Counted from the stretch's first letter, positions 15,227 through 22,486 are shown. The stretch is 26,787 nt of DNA from CALJIC01 sp039805565 (GCA_039805565.1 JBDLTZ010000123.1:1-26787); one strand, 5' to 3'. The notes: generated by a model not told the origin, from the letters alone. Made by a program: numbers and translations.

Positions 15227-15931
15227 GTGACAGAGCGCGCCCGCGAGGTGGGATCACCGATCGACGGTGACCGATCGCTCCAGACCAACGTCGGGAAGGT
15301 GCCGCTGCACGAGTACCGCCTACGCCTGGCGGGGCGCGAGTGGGGCATCCTGCACACCGACGCACTCCTGAGCTACGCAGACGAGGTGGCCTTCCTCCAC
15401 GCGGAGAAGGACCGCCTGCCATACGGCGTGGCCCTGTGGCCCTCGGCACTGGCCCTGGCGCACGACGTAGCCTCGCGCGCCGGGGAGCTGCGCGGCGCGC
15501 GGGTGCTGGAGCTCGGCGCGGGCACCGGGCTGCCGGGGATCGTAGCCGCCGCGCTCGGCGCGCGCGTAACCCAGACCGACCGGCACGAGCTGGCGATGGC
15601 CGTCTGCCGGCGCAACGGCGAGCGCAACGGCGTCGAGACGCTCGATCACCGCATCGCGGACTGGACCAGCTGGGACGACGCCATGCGCTACGACTGGATC
15701 ATTGGCTCGGACATCCTCTACGGCGAGACGCTGCACCCCCACCTACGCCGGATCTTCGAGGGTAACCTCGCGCCTCGCGGGCGGGTCCTGCTCGCAGACC
15801 CCTTCCGGGCGGCGAGCCTCCGCATGCTCGAGGGCATGGAGGCCGAAGGCTGGGAGGTGCTGGTGAGCACCTGGAGTGTGGGCGAGGAGGGAGAGTCGCG
15901 CTCCGTGGGGACGTTCGAGCTAACACCCTAG
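15227..15931 (+). CDS. Class I SAM-dependent methyltransferase, METTL21/METTL20-like (Methyltransf_16)
   Basis: A GTG start at 15227 gives 234 residues; no better ATG precedes the conserved part. Y-G-V-A-L-W-P-S-A-L-A-L-A lies just before motif I, V-L-E-L-G-A-G-T-G-L-P-G (93-104). An acidic D118 follows the second strand, and Y-D-W-I-I-G-S-D-I-L-Y (155-165) replaces the usual motif IV. This layout (W-P-S-A before motif I and G-x-D-x-L-Y after) is that of the METTL21/ETFB-lysine methyltransferase group, which modifies lysines on proteins. The target in bacteria is often a ribosomal or electron-transfer protein; which one here is unknown. A small 6-bp hairpin (15195-15213) precedes the start. 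It lies downstream of xpt and may be cotranscribed with it. Confidence 0.8.
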   Translation: MTERAREVGSPIDGDRSLQTNVGKVPLHEYRLRLAGREWGILHTDALLSYADEVAFLHAEKDRLPYGVALWPSALALAHDVASRAGELRGARVLELGAGTGLPGIVAAALGARVTQTDRHELAMAVCRRNGERNGVETLDHRIADWTSWDDAMRYDWIIGSDILYGETLHPHLRRIFEGNLAPRGRVLLADPFRAASLRMLEGMEAEGWEVLVSTWSVGEEGESRSVGTFELTP

Positions 15932-15937
15932 AGCGAA

Positions 15938-15957
15938 ACGCTGAACGCTGAACGTAT
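15938..15957 (+). repeat. Short heptanucleotide array directly before the K+ channel start codon
   Basis: Two perfect ACGCTGA units (15938-15951) are followed by ACGT joined to the ATG of the channel gene, so the start codon completes a third unit. A diverged unit precedes them, starting at the last base of the methyltransferase stop. The array occupies the place where a ribosome binding site would be expected, and none is visible. Confidence 0.7.
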
Positions 15958-16786
15958 GACTGAGCGCAAGACAGAGCCGGCCCAGGAGGCCTGGCGCCGA
16001 CGCCTGCACACCATCGTTTTCGAGGCCGACACGCCTGGCGGCAAAGCGTTTGACATCCTCCTGCTGATCAGTATTATCACCAGCGTGATCGTGGTGATGC
16101 TCGACAGCGTAAGCTCCATCAACGAGCGCGCCGGCCCGCTGCTGGCCGCGATCGAATGGGGCTTCACCGTGCTATTCACCGCCGAGTACGTGCTCCGCCT
16201 GATCTGCGTGCGGCGGCCGCTGGCGTACGCCGGCACCTTCTTCGGCGTCATCGATCTGCTGGCGATCCTCCCCACCTATGTGAGCCTGCTGGTGCCTGGC
16301 ACGCAGTACCTGCTGGTAGTTCGCGTGCTGCGGCTGCTGCGGATCTTCCGCATCCTGAAGCTGGCGGAGTACCTCCACGAGGGGCGCACGCTGGGCCGAG
16401 CCCTGCTCGCCGCTCGGCGCAAGATCAGCGTCTTCCTGCTGACCGTGGTCACGCTCGTGATCGTGATCGGCGCGCTGATGTATGTGATCGAGGGCGCGGC
16501 CAGCGGCTTCAGCGACATCCCGACCAGCATCTACTGGGCGGTCGTCACGCTGACGACGGTGGGCTACGGCGACATCGCGCCGCAGACGCCGCTCGGGAAG
16601 GCGGTGGCAGTAATCGTGATGCTGCTGGGCTACGGTATTATCGCGGTGCCCACCGGGATCGTCACGCTTGAGCTGTCGCGCGCCAGCGGGCAGCCAGTGA
16701 GCACGCAGGTCTGCGCTAACTGCGGGGCCGAGGGGCACGACGCGGACGCGCGGTACTGCAAGCGGTGCGGCAGCTCGCTGGAGTGA
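15956..16786 (+). CDS. Voltage-sensor-type potassium channel with C-terminal zinc ribbon
   Basis: The 276-residue protein has six hydrophobic segments. S4 (about 121-137) reads V-V-R-V-L-R-L-L-R-I-F-R-I-L-K, with Arg at every third position as in voltage sensors. The pore loop holds T-L-T-T-V-G-Y-G-D (198-206), the K+ selectivity filter, followed by the inner helix with G-Y-G-I-I-A-V-P-T-G. At the C terminus, C-A-N-C (253, 256) and C-K-R-C (268, 271) form a four-Cys zinc ribbon, with the protein ending five residues later. Channels of this Kch/KvAP type form tetramers in the cytoplasmic membrane. The ribbon would lie in the cytoplasm at the end of S6, a gating position; that role is inference. 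The ribosome binding site is replaced by a heptamer array. Confidence 0.92.
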   Translation: MTERKTEPAQEAWRRRLHTIVFEADTPGGKAFDILLLISIITSVIVVMLDSVSSINERAGPLLAAIEWGFTVLFTAEYVLRLICVRRPLAYAGTFFGVIDLLAILPTYVSLLVPGTQYLLVVRVLRLLRIFRILKLAEYLHEGRTLGRALLAARRKISVFLLTVVTLVIVIGALMYVIEGAASGFSDIPTSIYWAVVTLTTVGYGDIAPQTPLGKAVAVIVMLLGYGIIAVPTGIVTLELSRASGQPVSTQVCANCGAEGHDADARYCKRCGSSLE

Positions 16787-16841
16787 TGGCTACCCCCCTC
16801 AGATCGCAGGACTGACCGCACCCCATCCCACTGGCCTGACC

Positions 16842-17250
16842 CTCAGCCCGGGCAAGCTCGTAGACCCAGGAGCGCATCTCGCCCGTGTGCCCGAGCGACC
16901 CGTAGAGACCGATGGCCTCGTCGCTGTAGCCGGTGATCTAGGCGCCGCGCATGCCTATGGCGCGCAGGCGCTCCATGCAGACAACGATGACCGCCCGCAC
17001 GAAGCCCCGGCCACGGAAAGCCGAGTGTGTGCAAACCCGCTCGATGTCGGCCTCAAGGTTGCGGGCGTCGATCAGCGCCTCGCAGCCAGCGACGAGCCGC
17101 CCGGCCGGCGCCATCACACACATCGGTCTCGGCGTAGTAGATCGGGCCGCCGTGGCCGTAGTTGGTGAGCTGGAGCTGCTTGACGATCTCCTCCTCGCGC
17201 GGCGCGCTGTTGCCCTCGAACGCGTCCATTCGCCTGATGCGCTGGCCGCG
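16842..17250 (-). pseudogene. GNAT acetyltransferase, broken by a frameshift and a nonsense codon
   Basis: Reading the minus strand, one frame from about 17250 gives M-D-A-F-E-G-N, then L-Q-L-T-N-Y-G-H-G-G-P-I-Y-Y-A-E-T-D. Near 17115 the sense passes to a second frame: A-G-R-L-V-A-G-C-E-A-L-I-D, then A-D-I-E-R-V-C-T-H-S-A-F-R-G-R-G-F-V-R-A-V-I, which carries the acetyl-CoA loop (R-G-R-G-F). That frame meets TAG at 16938-16940 where a Tyr codon is expected, and then resumes as I-T-G-Y-S-D-E-A-I-G-L-Y-G-S-L-G-H, a typical GNAT ending. One frameshift and one stop in an otherwise recognisable domain mark a fairly recent pseudogene. The N-terminal part of full-length relatives seems to be missing. 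Confidence 0.8.
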
Positions 17251-17279
17251 GGAGAAGCGGCGGCCCGCGCCGGGCGATC

Positions 17280-17311
17280 TTGCCACACGCGGCCGCAGAG
17301 TGGAGTATAGT
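17280..17311 (+). promoter_or_regulatory. Candidate promoter for the aldo/keto reductase gene
   Basis: TTGCCA (17280-17285) and TATAGT (17306-17311) are separated by 20 bases, longer than the usual 17, so the -10 is more convincing than the pair. The start would give a leader of about 62 nt. Confidence 0.35.
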
Positions 17312-17380
17312 GTCCTACCACGGGCCGGCCGGACCGCCCGGCCTACGATACGCCCCGCAGAGAGACAGGAAGGGAAGCGG

Positions 17381-18208
17381 ATGACGATACCGACGATCGC
17401 GCTGAACGACGGCACTAGCATCCCCCAGGTTGGACTCGGGACCTGGCCGCTCAACGACGACGAAGCCGCCCGGGTGGTCGCCACAGCGATCGCGGCCGGC
17501 TACCGCCACATCGACACCGCCGCCAAGTACGGCAACGAGCGCGGCGTGGGCCGGGGCATCCGCGACAGCGGCGCGCGCCGCGAGGAGGTGTTCGTCACCA
17601 CCAAGCTCGACGGCGCCTACCAGGGCGATGACCGCGCTATCGCCGGGCTCGATGCCTGCCTGGAGCGCCTCGGCCTCGACTATGTCGACCTGCTGCTCAT
17701 CCACTGGCCGCTGCCGCAGCGCGATGCGTTCATCTCGACATGGGAGACATTCGAGGGGCTGGTCGCGGCCGGCAAGACGCGCTCGATCGGCGTGTCGAAC
17801 TTCAAGCCGGCGCACCTCGACCGGCTGCTGGCCGAGGCCACCATCCGACCGGCGGTGAACCAGATCCAGCTGAACCCGCGCATCACCCGGCCCGAGCACC
17901 GCGCCTACAACCAGGCGCACGGGATCGCCACCGTCTCGTGGGGTCCGCTGGCGCCCGGCACCGATCTGCTGGGCCACCCGACGCTGGCGGCGCTGGCGGA
18001 GAAGTACGGCAGGACCCCCGGCCAGATCGTGCTGCGCTGGCACATCGAGCTTGGCCTGGTGGCAATCCCGAAGTCGGCGGACCCCACCCGGATCGCCCAG
18101 AACATCGACATCTTCGACTTCGCGCTCACGGGGGACGAGGTCGCCGCGATCACGGCGATCGACACCGGCGAGGACCGCGGCGTGGACTCGGACACCATGG
18201 GCCACTGA
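17381..18208 (+). CDS. Aldo/keto reductase (AKR5/DkgA-like)
   Basis: ATG 17381 follows GGAAGGGAAG and gives 275 residues, normal for bacterial 2,5-diketo-gluconate reductase relatives. The tetrad Asp45, Tyr50, Lys75 and His108 is intact (H-I-D-T-A-A-K-Y-G-N-E, V-T-T-K-L, L-L-I-H-W-P). G-V-S-N-F (substrate and cofactor loop), V-N-Q-I-Q-L-N-P, and the phosphate-binding P-K-S-A-D-P-T-R-I-A-Q-N near the C terminus are present, so NADPH is the likely cofactor. The enzymes reduce small aldehydes and keto-sugars in the cytoplasm. The gene is intact although it lies between broken genes on both sides, so it is probably still under selection. Confidence 0.9.
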   Translation: MTIPTIALNDGTSIPQVGLGTWPLNDDEAARVVATAIAAGYRHIDTAAKYGNERGVGRGIRDSGARREEVFVTTKLDGAYQGDDRAIAGLDACLERLGLDYVDLLLIHWPLPQRDAFISTWETFEGLVAAGKTRSIGVSNFKPAHLDRLLAEATIRPAVNQIQLNPRITRPEHRAYNQAHGIATVSWGPLAPGTDLLGHPTLAALAEKYGRTPGQIVLRWHIELGLVAIPKSADPTRIAQNIDIFDFALTGDEVAAITAIDTGEDRGVDSDTMGH

Positions 18209-18269
18209 TGCGTGACGGCGCGCGGTCGCCCATCCGGCTGGGGCGGCCGCGCAGACACCCAGCGTTCTC

Positions 18270-18411
18270 TCACGCCTTCCACATCACGGGCAGGTGGTCG
18301 GCATCGTCGCGGGGCTGGTGAATCTCAACCGACCAGCGGGTGTTCGCCGGCCTGGGCTTCGCCGTACCGATCGACGTGGCCGGGGGCGCCGCAGGGATAC
18401 CGCCGTACTGA
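18270..18411 (+). pseudogene. C-terminal fragment of an HtrA-like trypsin-type protease
   Basis: One frame reads H-H-G-Q-V-V-G-I-V-A-G-L-V-N-L-N (18282-18329). A one-base slip later, a second frame reads T-D-Q-R-V-F-A-G-L-G-F-A-V-P-I-D-V-A, runs to G-I-P-P-Y, and stops at TGA 18409-18411. This is the last part of an S1C (HtrA/Deg) protease barrel, where G-x-V-V-G-I and G-x-G-F-A-I/V-P-I flank the substrate pocket. The catalytic triad, signal peptide and the rest are absent. A frameshift and the missing front show it is a relic. Confidence 0.65.
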
Positions 18412-18594
18412 GACGACCGACGACCTCCCTCGTTGATGCATGACGGTCGCTGCGACACAGCCGACAGCCGGTAATCCGTCGTCCTCGGCGTGGGCCTCTC
18501 GCTGGCCTGGAACCGCCTCCTGTAGCGGGCTACCGCTCTCCCCCGAACGGTGCCATCATACGCCCGTAGTCGCTGGGCTCCATCGGCGTGGTCT
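18412..18594. other. Non-coding stretch, nothing recognised
   Basis: No convincing reading frame, promoter or long repeat was found between the protease relic and the ATPase relic. Confidence 0.5.
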
Positions 18595-18881
18595 ATGGCC
18601 CTTCCCTGCCCGCTGACGAGCTTTGTCGGCCGCGAGCCTGAGGTGCGCGCCGTACGTGACCTGCTGGCGCGAACACGCCTGCTGACTATTACCGGCCCGG
18701 GCGGCGTCGTCGGCGACGCCTCACCATCGCCGCCGCCGACGACGCCGCGATGCTGGTCGCGATCTGCGCCCACCTCGACGGCCTGCCTCTGGCGATCGAG
18801 CTGGCCGCAGCTGAGCTGCGCGCCCTCACCCCAGCTGTCCTGCTGGCCCACCTGGAGCGCCGGCTGCCGCTGCTCACCGGG
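18595..18881 (+). pseudogene. Relic of an NB-ARC/LuxR-type ATPase regulator with internal deletion
   Basis: From 18595 the frame reads L-P-C-P-L-T-S-F-V-G-R-E-P-E-V, then L-L-T-I-T-G-P-G-G-V, the start of a Walker A motif. This is the entry of the AAA/NB-ARC domain of large tandem-repeat regulators common in Chloroflexota. Instead of G-K-T the sequence breaks. From 18723 another frame reads A-I-C-A-H-L-D-G-L-P-L-A-I-E-L-A-A-A (with G-L-P-L-A motif), then L-E-R-R-L-P-L-L-T-G. In intact relatives these blocks lie about 150 residues apart; here they are about ten apart. A deletion with a frameshift has joined them. ATP binding is lost. Confidence 0.7.
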
Positions 18882-19103
18882 CGACTTCATCCACATCCTG
18901 TGCGGGCTGGTCCACTGCTTCACGAACACCGGCGCGAGCACGGCCAAGCTGCTGCTGATCTTCTCGCCGGGCGGGATCGAGCGCTTCTTCGAGGAGACGC
19001 TGGAGCCGGTGGAGGACCGCGCGGCGCCGCGCCGGACACCATGGACAAGGTGGTGGCGCCCCACGTGAAGGCCGCGCCGCGCCACGGGCTCCAGTTCGTC
19101 TAG
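18880..19103 (+). pseudogene. C-terminal fragment of a cupin-domain protein
   Basis: Directly after the ATPase relic, a frame reads G-D-F-I-H-I, then G-L-V-H-C-F-T-N-T-G, then L-L-I-F-S-P-G-G-I-E-R-F-F-E-E. This is the second cupin motif ('G.pH.f.N.g') and the typical tail of small cupin proteins. Near 19030 the sense moves to another frame and ends with A-A-P-R-H-G-L-Q-F-V before TAG at 19101-19103. The first cupin motif with its metal ligands is missing. Between 19104 and 19227 nothing is recognisable. Confidence 0.65.
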
Positions 19104-19227
19104 CTGCCCGAGGCCGAAACACGAAGCCAAGGGTCAGCCCTCCCTGACCCGCGCATACCTCCTCCGGTGCCTCTCGCCCCACGGGTGAGAGGCCGGTGAC
19201 TCACAATGCTTGCGGCCGCACGACATG

Positions 19228-19256
19228 TTGACAGGCCAGAGAGCGGTGGCTATAAT
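19228..19256 (+). promoter_or_regulatory. Consensus sigma-70 promoter for the GH39 gene
   Basis: TTGACA (19228-19233) and TATAAT (19251-19256) match the consensus at every position with a 17-base spacer. Transcription would start near 19263, leaving a leader of about 73 nt before the GTG at 19336. This is the strongest promoter seen in the window. Confidence 0.85.
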
Positions 19257-19335
19257 CGCGCCCTCCCAGAAGAACCACAACCAGCGCGACAGCGCAGCAC
19301 CCCACTTCGTCCGTGTCACTGCAAAGGAGCATATC

Positions 19336-20985
19336 GTGACAGGCGCGCCATCTACACAGACCAGCGTCACCGTGGACGCCGGGACGCGGCTCGGCCAGCT
19401 CGCCCACAGCTGGACCTATATCGGCTACGACGAGATCAACTACACCTACACCCCCGAGGGCCAGGAGCTCCTGGCCAAGTTCGCGGCCCTGAAGGACGGG
19501 CCGTACTACGTCCGAGCACACCACCTGTTCTGCACCGGCAACTGCCACGGCTTCTACAAATGGGGCTCGACGAACGCCTACCTCGAGGATGACGACGGCA
19601 GCCCGATCTACGACTGGACCACCGTCGACATGGTCTTCGACACGCTCCTGAAGCACGGCTGCAAGCCCTTCGTCGAGCTCGGCTTCATGCCGCAGGACCT
19701 GGTCGACACCGCATCCTACGACCCCGTCAAGGACACCTGGAACGCCCAGACCTACCGCACCACCGGCTGGGCCTGCCCGCCGAAGGACTACCAGAAGTGG
19801 CACGACCTGGTGCTCAACCTGGTGCTGCACTGCATCGAGCGCTACGGCCGCGAGGAGATCACAGGCTGGTACTGGGAGCTGTGGAACGAGCCGGACATCT
19901 TCTACTGGCGCGGCACCCCCGAGGAGTTCAACACGCTGTACGATTACACGGCCGCCGCGGTGAAGACGGCCTGCCCCGAGGCGCGCGTCGGGGGGCCGGG
20001 CACCACCAACCCCGCCCCCGGCAGCAAGGCCGCCGCCTACCTGGACCAGTTCCTGGCGCACTGCGCCGACGGCGCCAACGCCGCCACCGGGGGCCGGGGC
20101 GCGCCGCTCGACTTCGTCTCGTTCCACGTCAAGGGCGGCGGCTACCGCGCCGACCCGCGCCACCGCAAGCAGAATCCGCCCTCGGTCCAGCAGATCCTCG
20201 GCCACGTCCGGCACGGCTACGAGATCATCAGCAGGTACCCGGGCTACAGCGAGCTCGAGTGCGTCCTCTCGGAGATCGACCCCGACGGCTGGGCGGCGGG
20301 CGGCGCGTGGGACAACGCCAACCTCAACTTCCGCAACACCGAGTACTACCCCAGCTTCGTGGCGGCGTCGTTCGATAAGGTCAGCTCGTTCGCCAGGGCC
20401 CAGGGCTGGGACCTGAAGCTGCTCACCTGGGCCTTCATGTTCGTGGGCGAGCGCTGCTTCGAGGGCACGCGCAGCTTCTCGACCCAGGGCATCGACAAGG
20501 CCATCCTGAATCTGTTCCGCATGTACGCCCACATGGGGGCGGAGCAGATCGCGTTTGCCAGCTCGGGCACGAAGGACCCGCTGGCCTACGCCGATACGTG
20601 GGGCAGCGCTGAGGAGTCGGACGTGTCTGGCTTCGCGGCGCTGAGCGAGTCCGGCCTCGACATTTTGATCTACAACCACCACGATAGCTGGGACCTGCGC
20701 GGCGAGGCGGTCGTCGAGCTGACGGTCACTGGCCTGCCCTCGGGCGATGGGGAGCTGGTACTGCACCACTACCGGATCGACGCCGAGCACAGCAACGCCT
20801 ACGCCGAGTGGCTGCGCCAGGGCAAGCCGATCTACCCTGCTCCCGAGCAGCGGGCGGCGATCAAGGCGCGCGAGGGCCTGGAGCTGCTCGAGGAGCCGAG
20901 CACAGTCACGCCGCAAGACGGCGCGCTCCACCTGAGCTTCACGCTGCCGGTACACGGGATCTCGCTGCTGCGCCTCGCCCGCTGA
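19336..20985 (+). CDS. Glycoside hydrolase family 39 (beta-xylosidase-like)
   Basis: I place the start at GTG 19336, six bases after AAAGGAG and downstream of a consensus promoter, giving 549 residues. The open frame to 19210 includes the promoter and cannot all be coding. The (beta/alpha)8 barrel has G-W-Y-W-E-L-W-N-E-P-D with acid/base Glu185, and a probable nucleophile Glu313 in C-V-L-S-E-I-D. This, with S-F-H (D-F-V-S-F-H) and the W-A-F-M-F strand, fits GH39 (beta-xylosidase, alpha-L-iduronidase, related). The C-terminal part is a beta domain (L-V-L-H-H-Y-R-I-D). No signal peptide is visible, so it probably cleaves imported oligosaccharides in the cytoplasm. Xylosidase is the best guess. 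Confidence 0.87.
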   Translation: MTGAPSTQTSVTVDAGTRLGQLAHSWTYIGYDEINYTYTPEGQELLAKFAALKDGPYYVRAHHLFCTGNCHGFYKWGSTNAYLEDDDGSPIYDWTTVDMVFDTLLKHGCKPFVELGFMPQDLVDTASYDPVKDTWNAQTYRTTGWACPPKDYQKWHDLVLNLVLHCIERYGREEITGWYWELWNEPDIFYWRGTPEEFNTLYDYTAAAVKTACPEARVGGPGTTNPAPGSKAAAYLDQFLAHCADGANAATGGRGAPLDFVSFHVKGGGYRADPRHRKQNPPSVQQILGHVRHGYEIISRYPGYSELECVLSEIDPDGWAAGGAWDNANLNFRNTEYYPSFVAASFDKVSSFARAQGWDLKLLTWAFMFVGERCFEGTRSFSTQGIDKAILNLFRMYAHMGAEQIAFASSGTKDPLAYADTWGSAEESDVSGFAALSESGLDILIYNHHDSWDLRGEAVVELTVTGLPSGDGELVLHHYRIDAEHSNAYAEWLRQGKPIYPAPEQRAAIKAREGLELLEEPSTVTPQDGALHLSFTLPVHGISLLRLAR

Positions 20986-21051
20986 GCCGCCGGGCGGGCG
21001 CGAGCGCCCATGCGGGTGAGTGGTGTCGGGAGGACAGACCATGCAACGAGT

Positions 21052-21083
21052 CGCCCCCTCTCCCTGTCGTGGGAGAGGGGGCG
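21052..21083. terminator. 13-bp perfect hairpin between convergent genes, possible dispersed repeat
   Basis: CGCCCCCTCTCCC and its exact complement enclose the loop TGTCGT. It lies between the convergent GH39 and argG genes. A smaller hairpin (20996-21009) sits right after the GH39 stop. There is no T tract on either side. The CCCTCTCCC...GGGAGAGGG core followed by GGGGGGTGAGG resembles a widespread REP-like motif of GC-rich genomes. Termination on both strands is inference. Confidence 0.65.
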
Positions 21084-21145
21084 GGGGGTGAGGGCGCAGT
21101 TGCCCCAGGGCCCGCGTGGCGACAGGAACGGCAGGCGCCCCGCCG

Positions 21146-22486
21146 CTACGCCTCGGGGTCGGTGGCGGCGCCGGGGAGCTGCGGGAACGGGCCACGGTCC
21201 GACAGCAGGCCGCTGCTGATGTAGGTCGACAGCTTGTTGCGCGTGTCGGTGATGTCGTTGTTGCGCATCGTCAGCTGCCCGATGCGGTCCTGCGGCGTGA
21301 AGGTCGCCTCACCCTTCTCCATCGTCAGCCGGCTGGCGTCGTAGGTCAGGTTGGGCGACTCGGTGTTCAGGATCGTGTAGTCGTTGCCGCGGCGCAGGCC
21401 GATCGTCACGTCGCCGGTGATCACGCGGCCCACCCAGCGCTGCGAGGACTCGCGCAGCATCATGGCCTGCGGGTCGAACCAGCGCCCCTCGTAGAGCAGC
21501 CGGCCGAGGCGGCGCCCGTTCGTGCGGTACTGGCTGATGGTGTCCTCGTTGTGGATGCCGCTCACCAGGCGCTCATAGGCGATGTGCAGCAGCGCCATGC
21601 CGGGGGCCTCGTAGATGCCGCGGCTCTTGGCCTCGATGATGCGGTTCTCGATCTGGTCGCTCATGCCCAGGCCGTGGCGGCCGCCGATCGCGTTGGCCTC
21701 GGCCATCAGCGCCACGGGGTCATCAAATGTCTGCCCGTTGATCGCCACCGGCAGGCCCTCGTGGAAGGTGACGCGCACCTCCTCGTAGGCCACCTGCACG
21801 TCGTCGCGCCAGAAGGCCACGCCCATGATCGGGGCGACGATGTACATCCCCTTGTCGAGGAACTCCAGGTCCTTGGCCTCGTGGGTGGCGCCGAGCATGT
21901 TCGAGTCGGTCGAGTAGGCCTTCTCAACGCTCATCTTGTAGTCGAAGCCGTTGGCGATCAGGTACTCACTCATCTCCTTGCGGCCACCGAGCTCGTCGAT
22001 GAAGGTCTGGTCGAGCCAGGGCTTGTAGATCTTCAGGCTCGGGTTGACCAGCAGGCCGTAGCGATAGAAGCGCTCGATGTCGTTCCCTTTGAACGTGCTG
22101 CCGTCGCCCCAGATGTTGACGTCGTCCTCCTGCATGGCGGTGACGAGCATCGTGCCGGTGACGGCGCGGCCGAGCGGCGTCGTGTTGAAGTAGGGCAGGC
22201 CGGCGGTGGTGATGTGGAACGCGCCACACTGGATGGCGGCCAGGCCCTCGGCCACCAGCGGGCGGCGGCAGTCGATCAGGCGCGCGGCCTCGGCGCCGTA
22301 GGCCAGGGCACGGCGCGGGATATCCTCGTAGTCCGGCTCGTCCGGCTGCCCGAGGTTCGCCGTGTAGGCGTACGGGATCGAGCCCTTCGCCCGCATCCAG
22401 TGGATGGCTGCGCTTGTATCGAGGCCGCCCGAGAAGGCCAGGCCGATGTTTGCCCCTACCGGGAGCTGCTGCAGAATGTTTGCCAT
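21146..22486 (-). CDS. argG: Argininosuccinate synthase, long (E. coli) type
   Basis: The 446-residue protein starts at ATG 22486 behind GGGGAT. The ATP pyrophosphatase P-loop S-G-G-L-D-T-S is at about 19-25. Blocks conserved in the E. coli-type enzyme are kept: Y-T-A-N-L-G-Q-P-D-E, P-R-R-A, A-I-Q-C-G-A-F-H, T-P-L-G-R-A-V-T-G-T-M-L, N-I-W-G-D-G-S-T, I-E-R-F-Y-R-Y-G-L-L, G-G-R-H-G-L-G-M-S-D-Q-I-E-N-R-I. It joins citrulline and aspartate with ATP in arginine synthesis. The length and sequence match the 447-residue enterobacterial form much better than the ~400-residue form common in Gram-positive and many other bacteria. No other arg gene is near; its own promoter lies at about 22570. Confidence 0.96.
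   Translation of the reverse strand: MANILQQLPVGANIGLAFSGGLDTSAAIHWMRAKGSIPYAYTANLGQPDEPDYEDIPRRALAYGAEAARLIDCRRPLVAEGLAAIQCGAFHITTAGLPYFNTTPLGRAVTGTMLVTAMQEDDVNIWGDGSTFKGNDIERFYRYGLLVNPSLKIYKPWLDQTFIDELGGRKEMSEYLIANGFDYKMSVEKAYSTDSNMLGATHEAKDLEFLDKGMYIVAPIMGVAFWRDDVQVAYEEVRVTFHEGLPVAINGQTFDDPVALMAEANAIGGRHGLGMSDQIENRIIEAKSRGIYEAPGMALLHIAYERLVSGIHNEDTISQYRTNGRRLGRLLYEGRWFDPQAMMLRESSQRWVGRVITGDVTIGLRRGNDYTILNTESPNLTYDASRLTMEKGEATFTPQDRIGQLTMRNNDITDTRNKLSTYISSGLLSDRGPFPQLPGAATDPEA

Noticed and set aside
18595..19103. A single intact gene of about 170 codons fusing ATPase and cupin
   Set aside because: The readable family motifs change frame at least twice and each domain lacks its core, so it is a relic mosaic.
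21041..21091. A 16-residue ORF with a GGGAGG ribosome binding site near the 13-bp hairpin
   Set aside because: Most of its codons are the palindrome itself; no sign of a real protein, though a gene start truncated by a repeat is possible.
19201..21195. A 664-codon minus-strand frame opposite the GH39 gene
   Set aside because: GC-rich antisense shadow; low-complexity Val/Arg/Ala product, while the plus strand has GH39 catalytic motifs.
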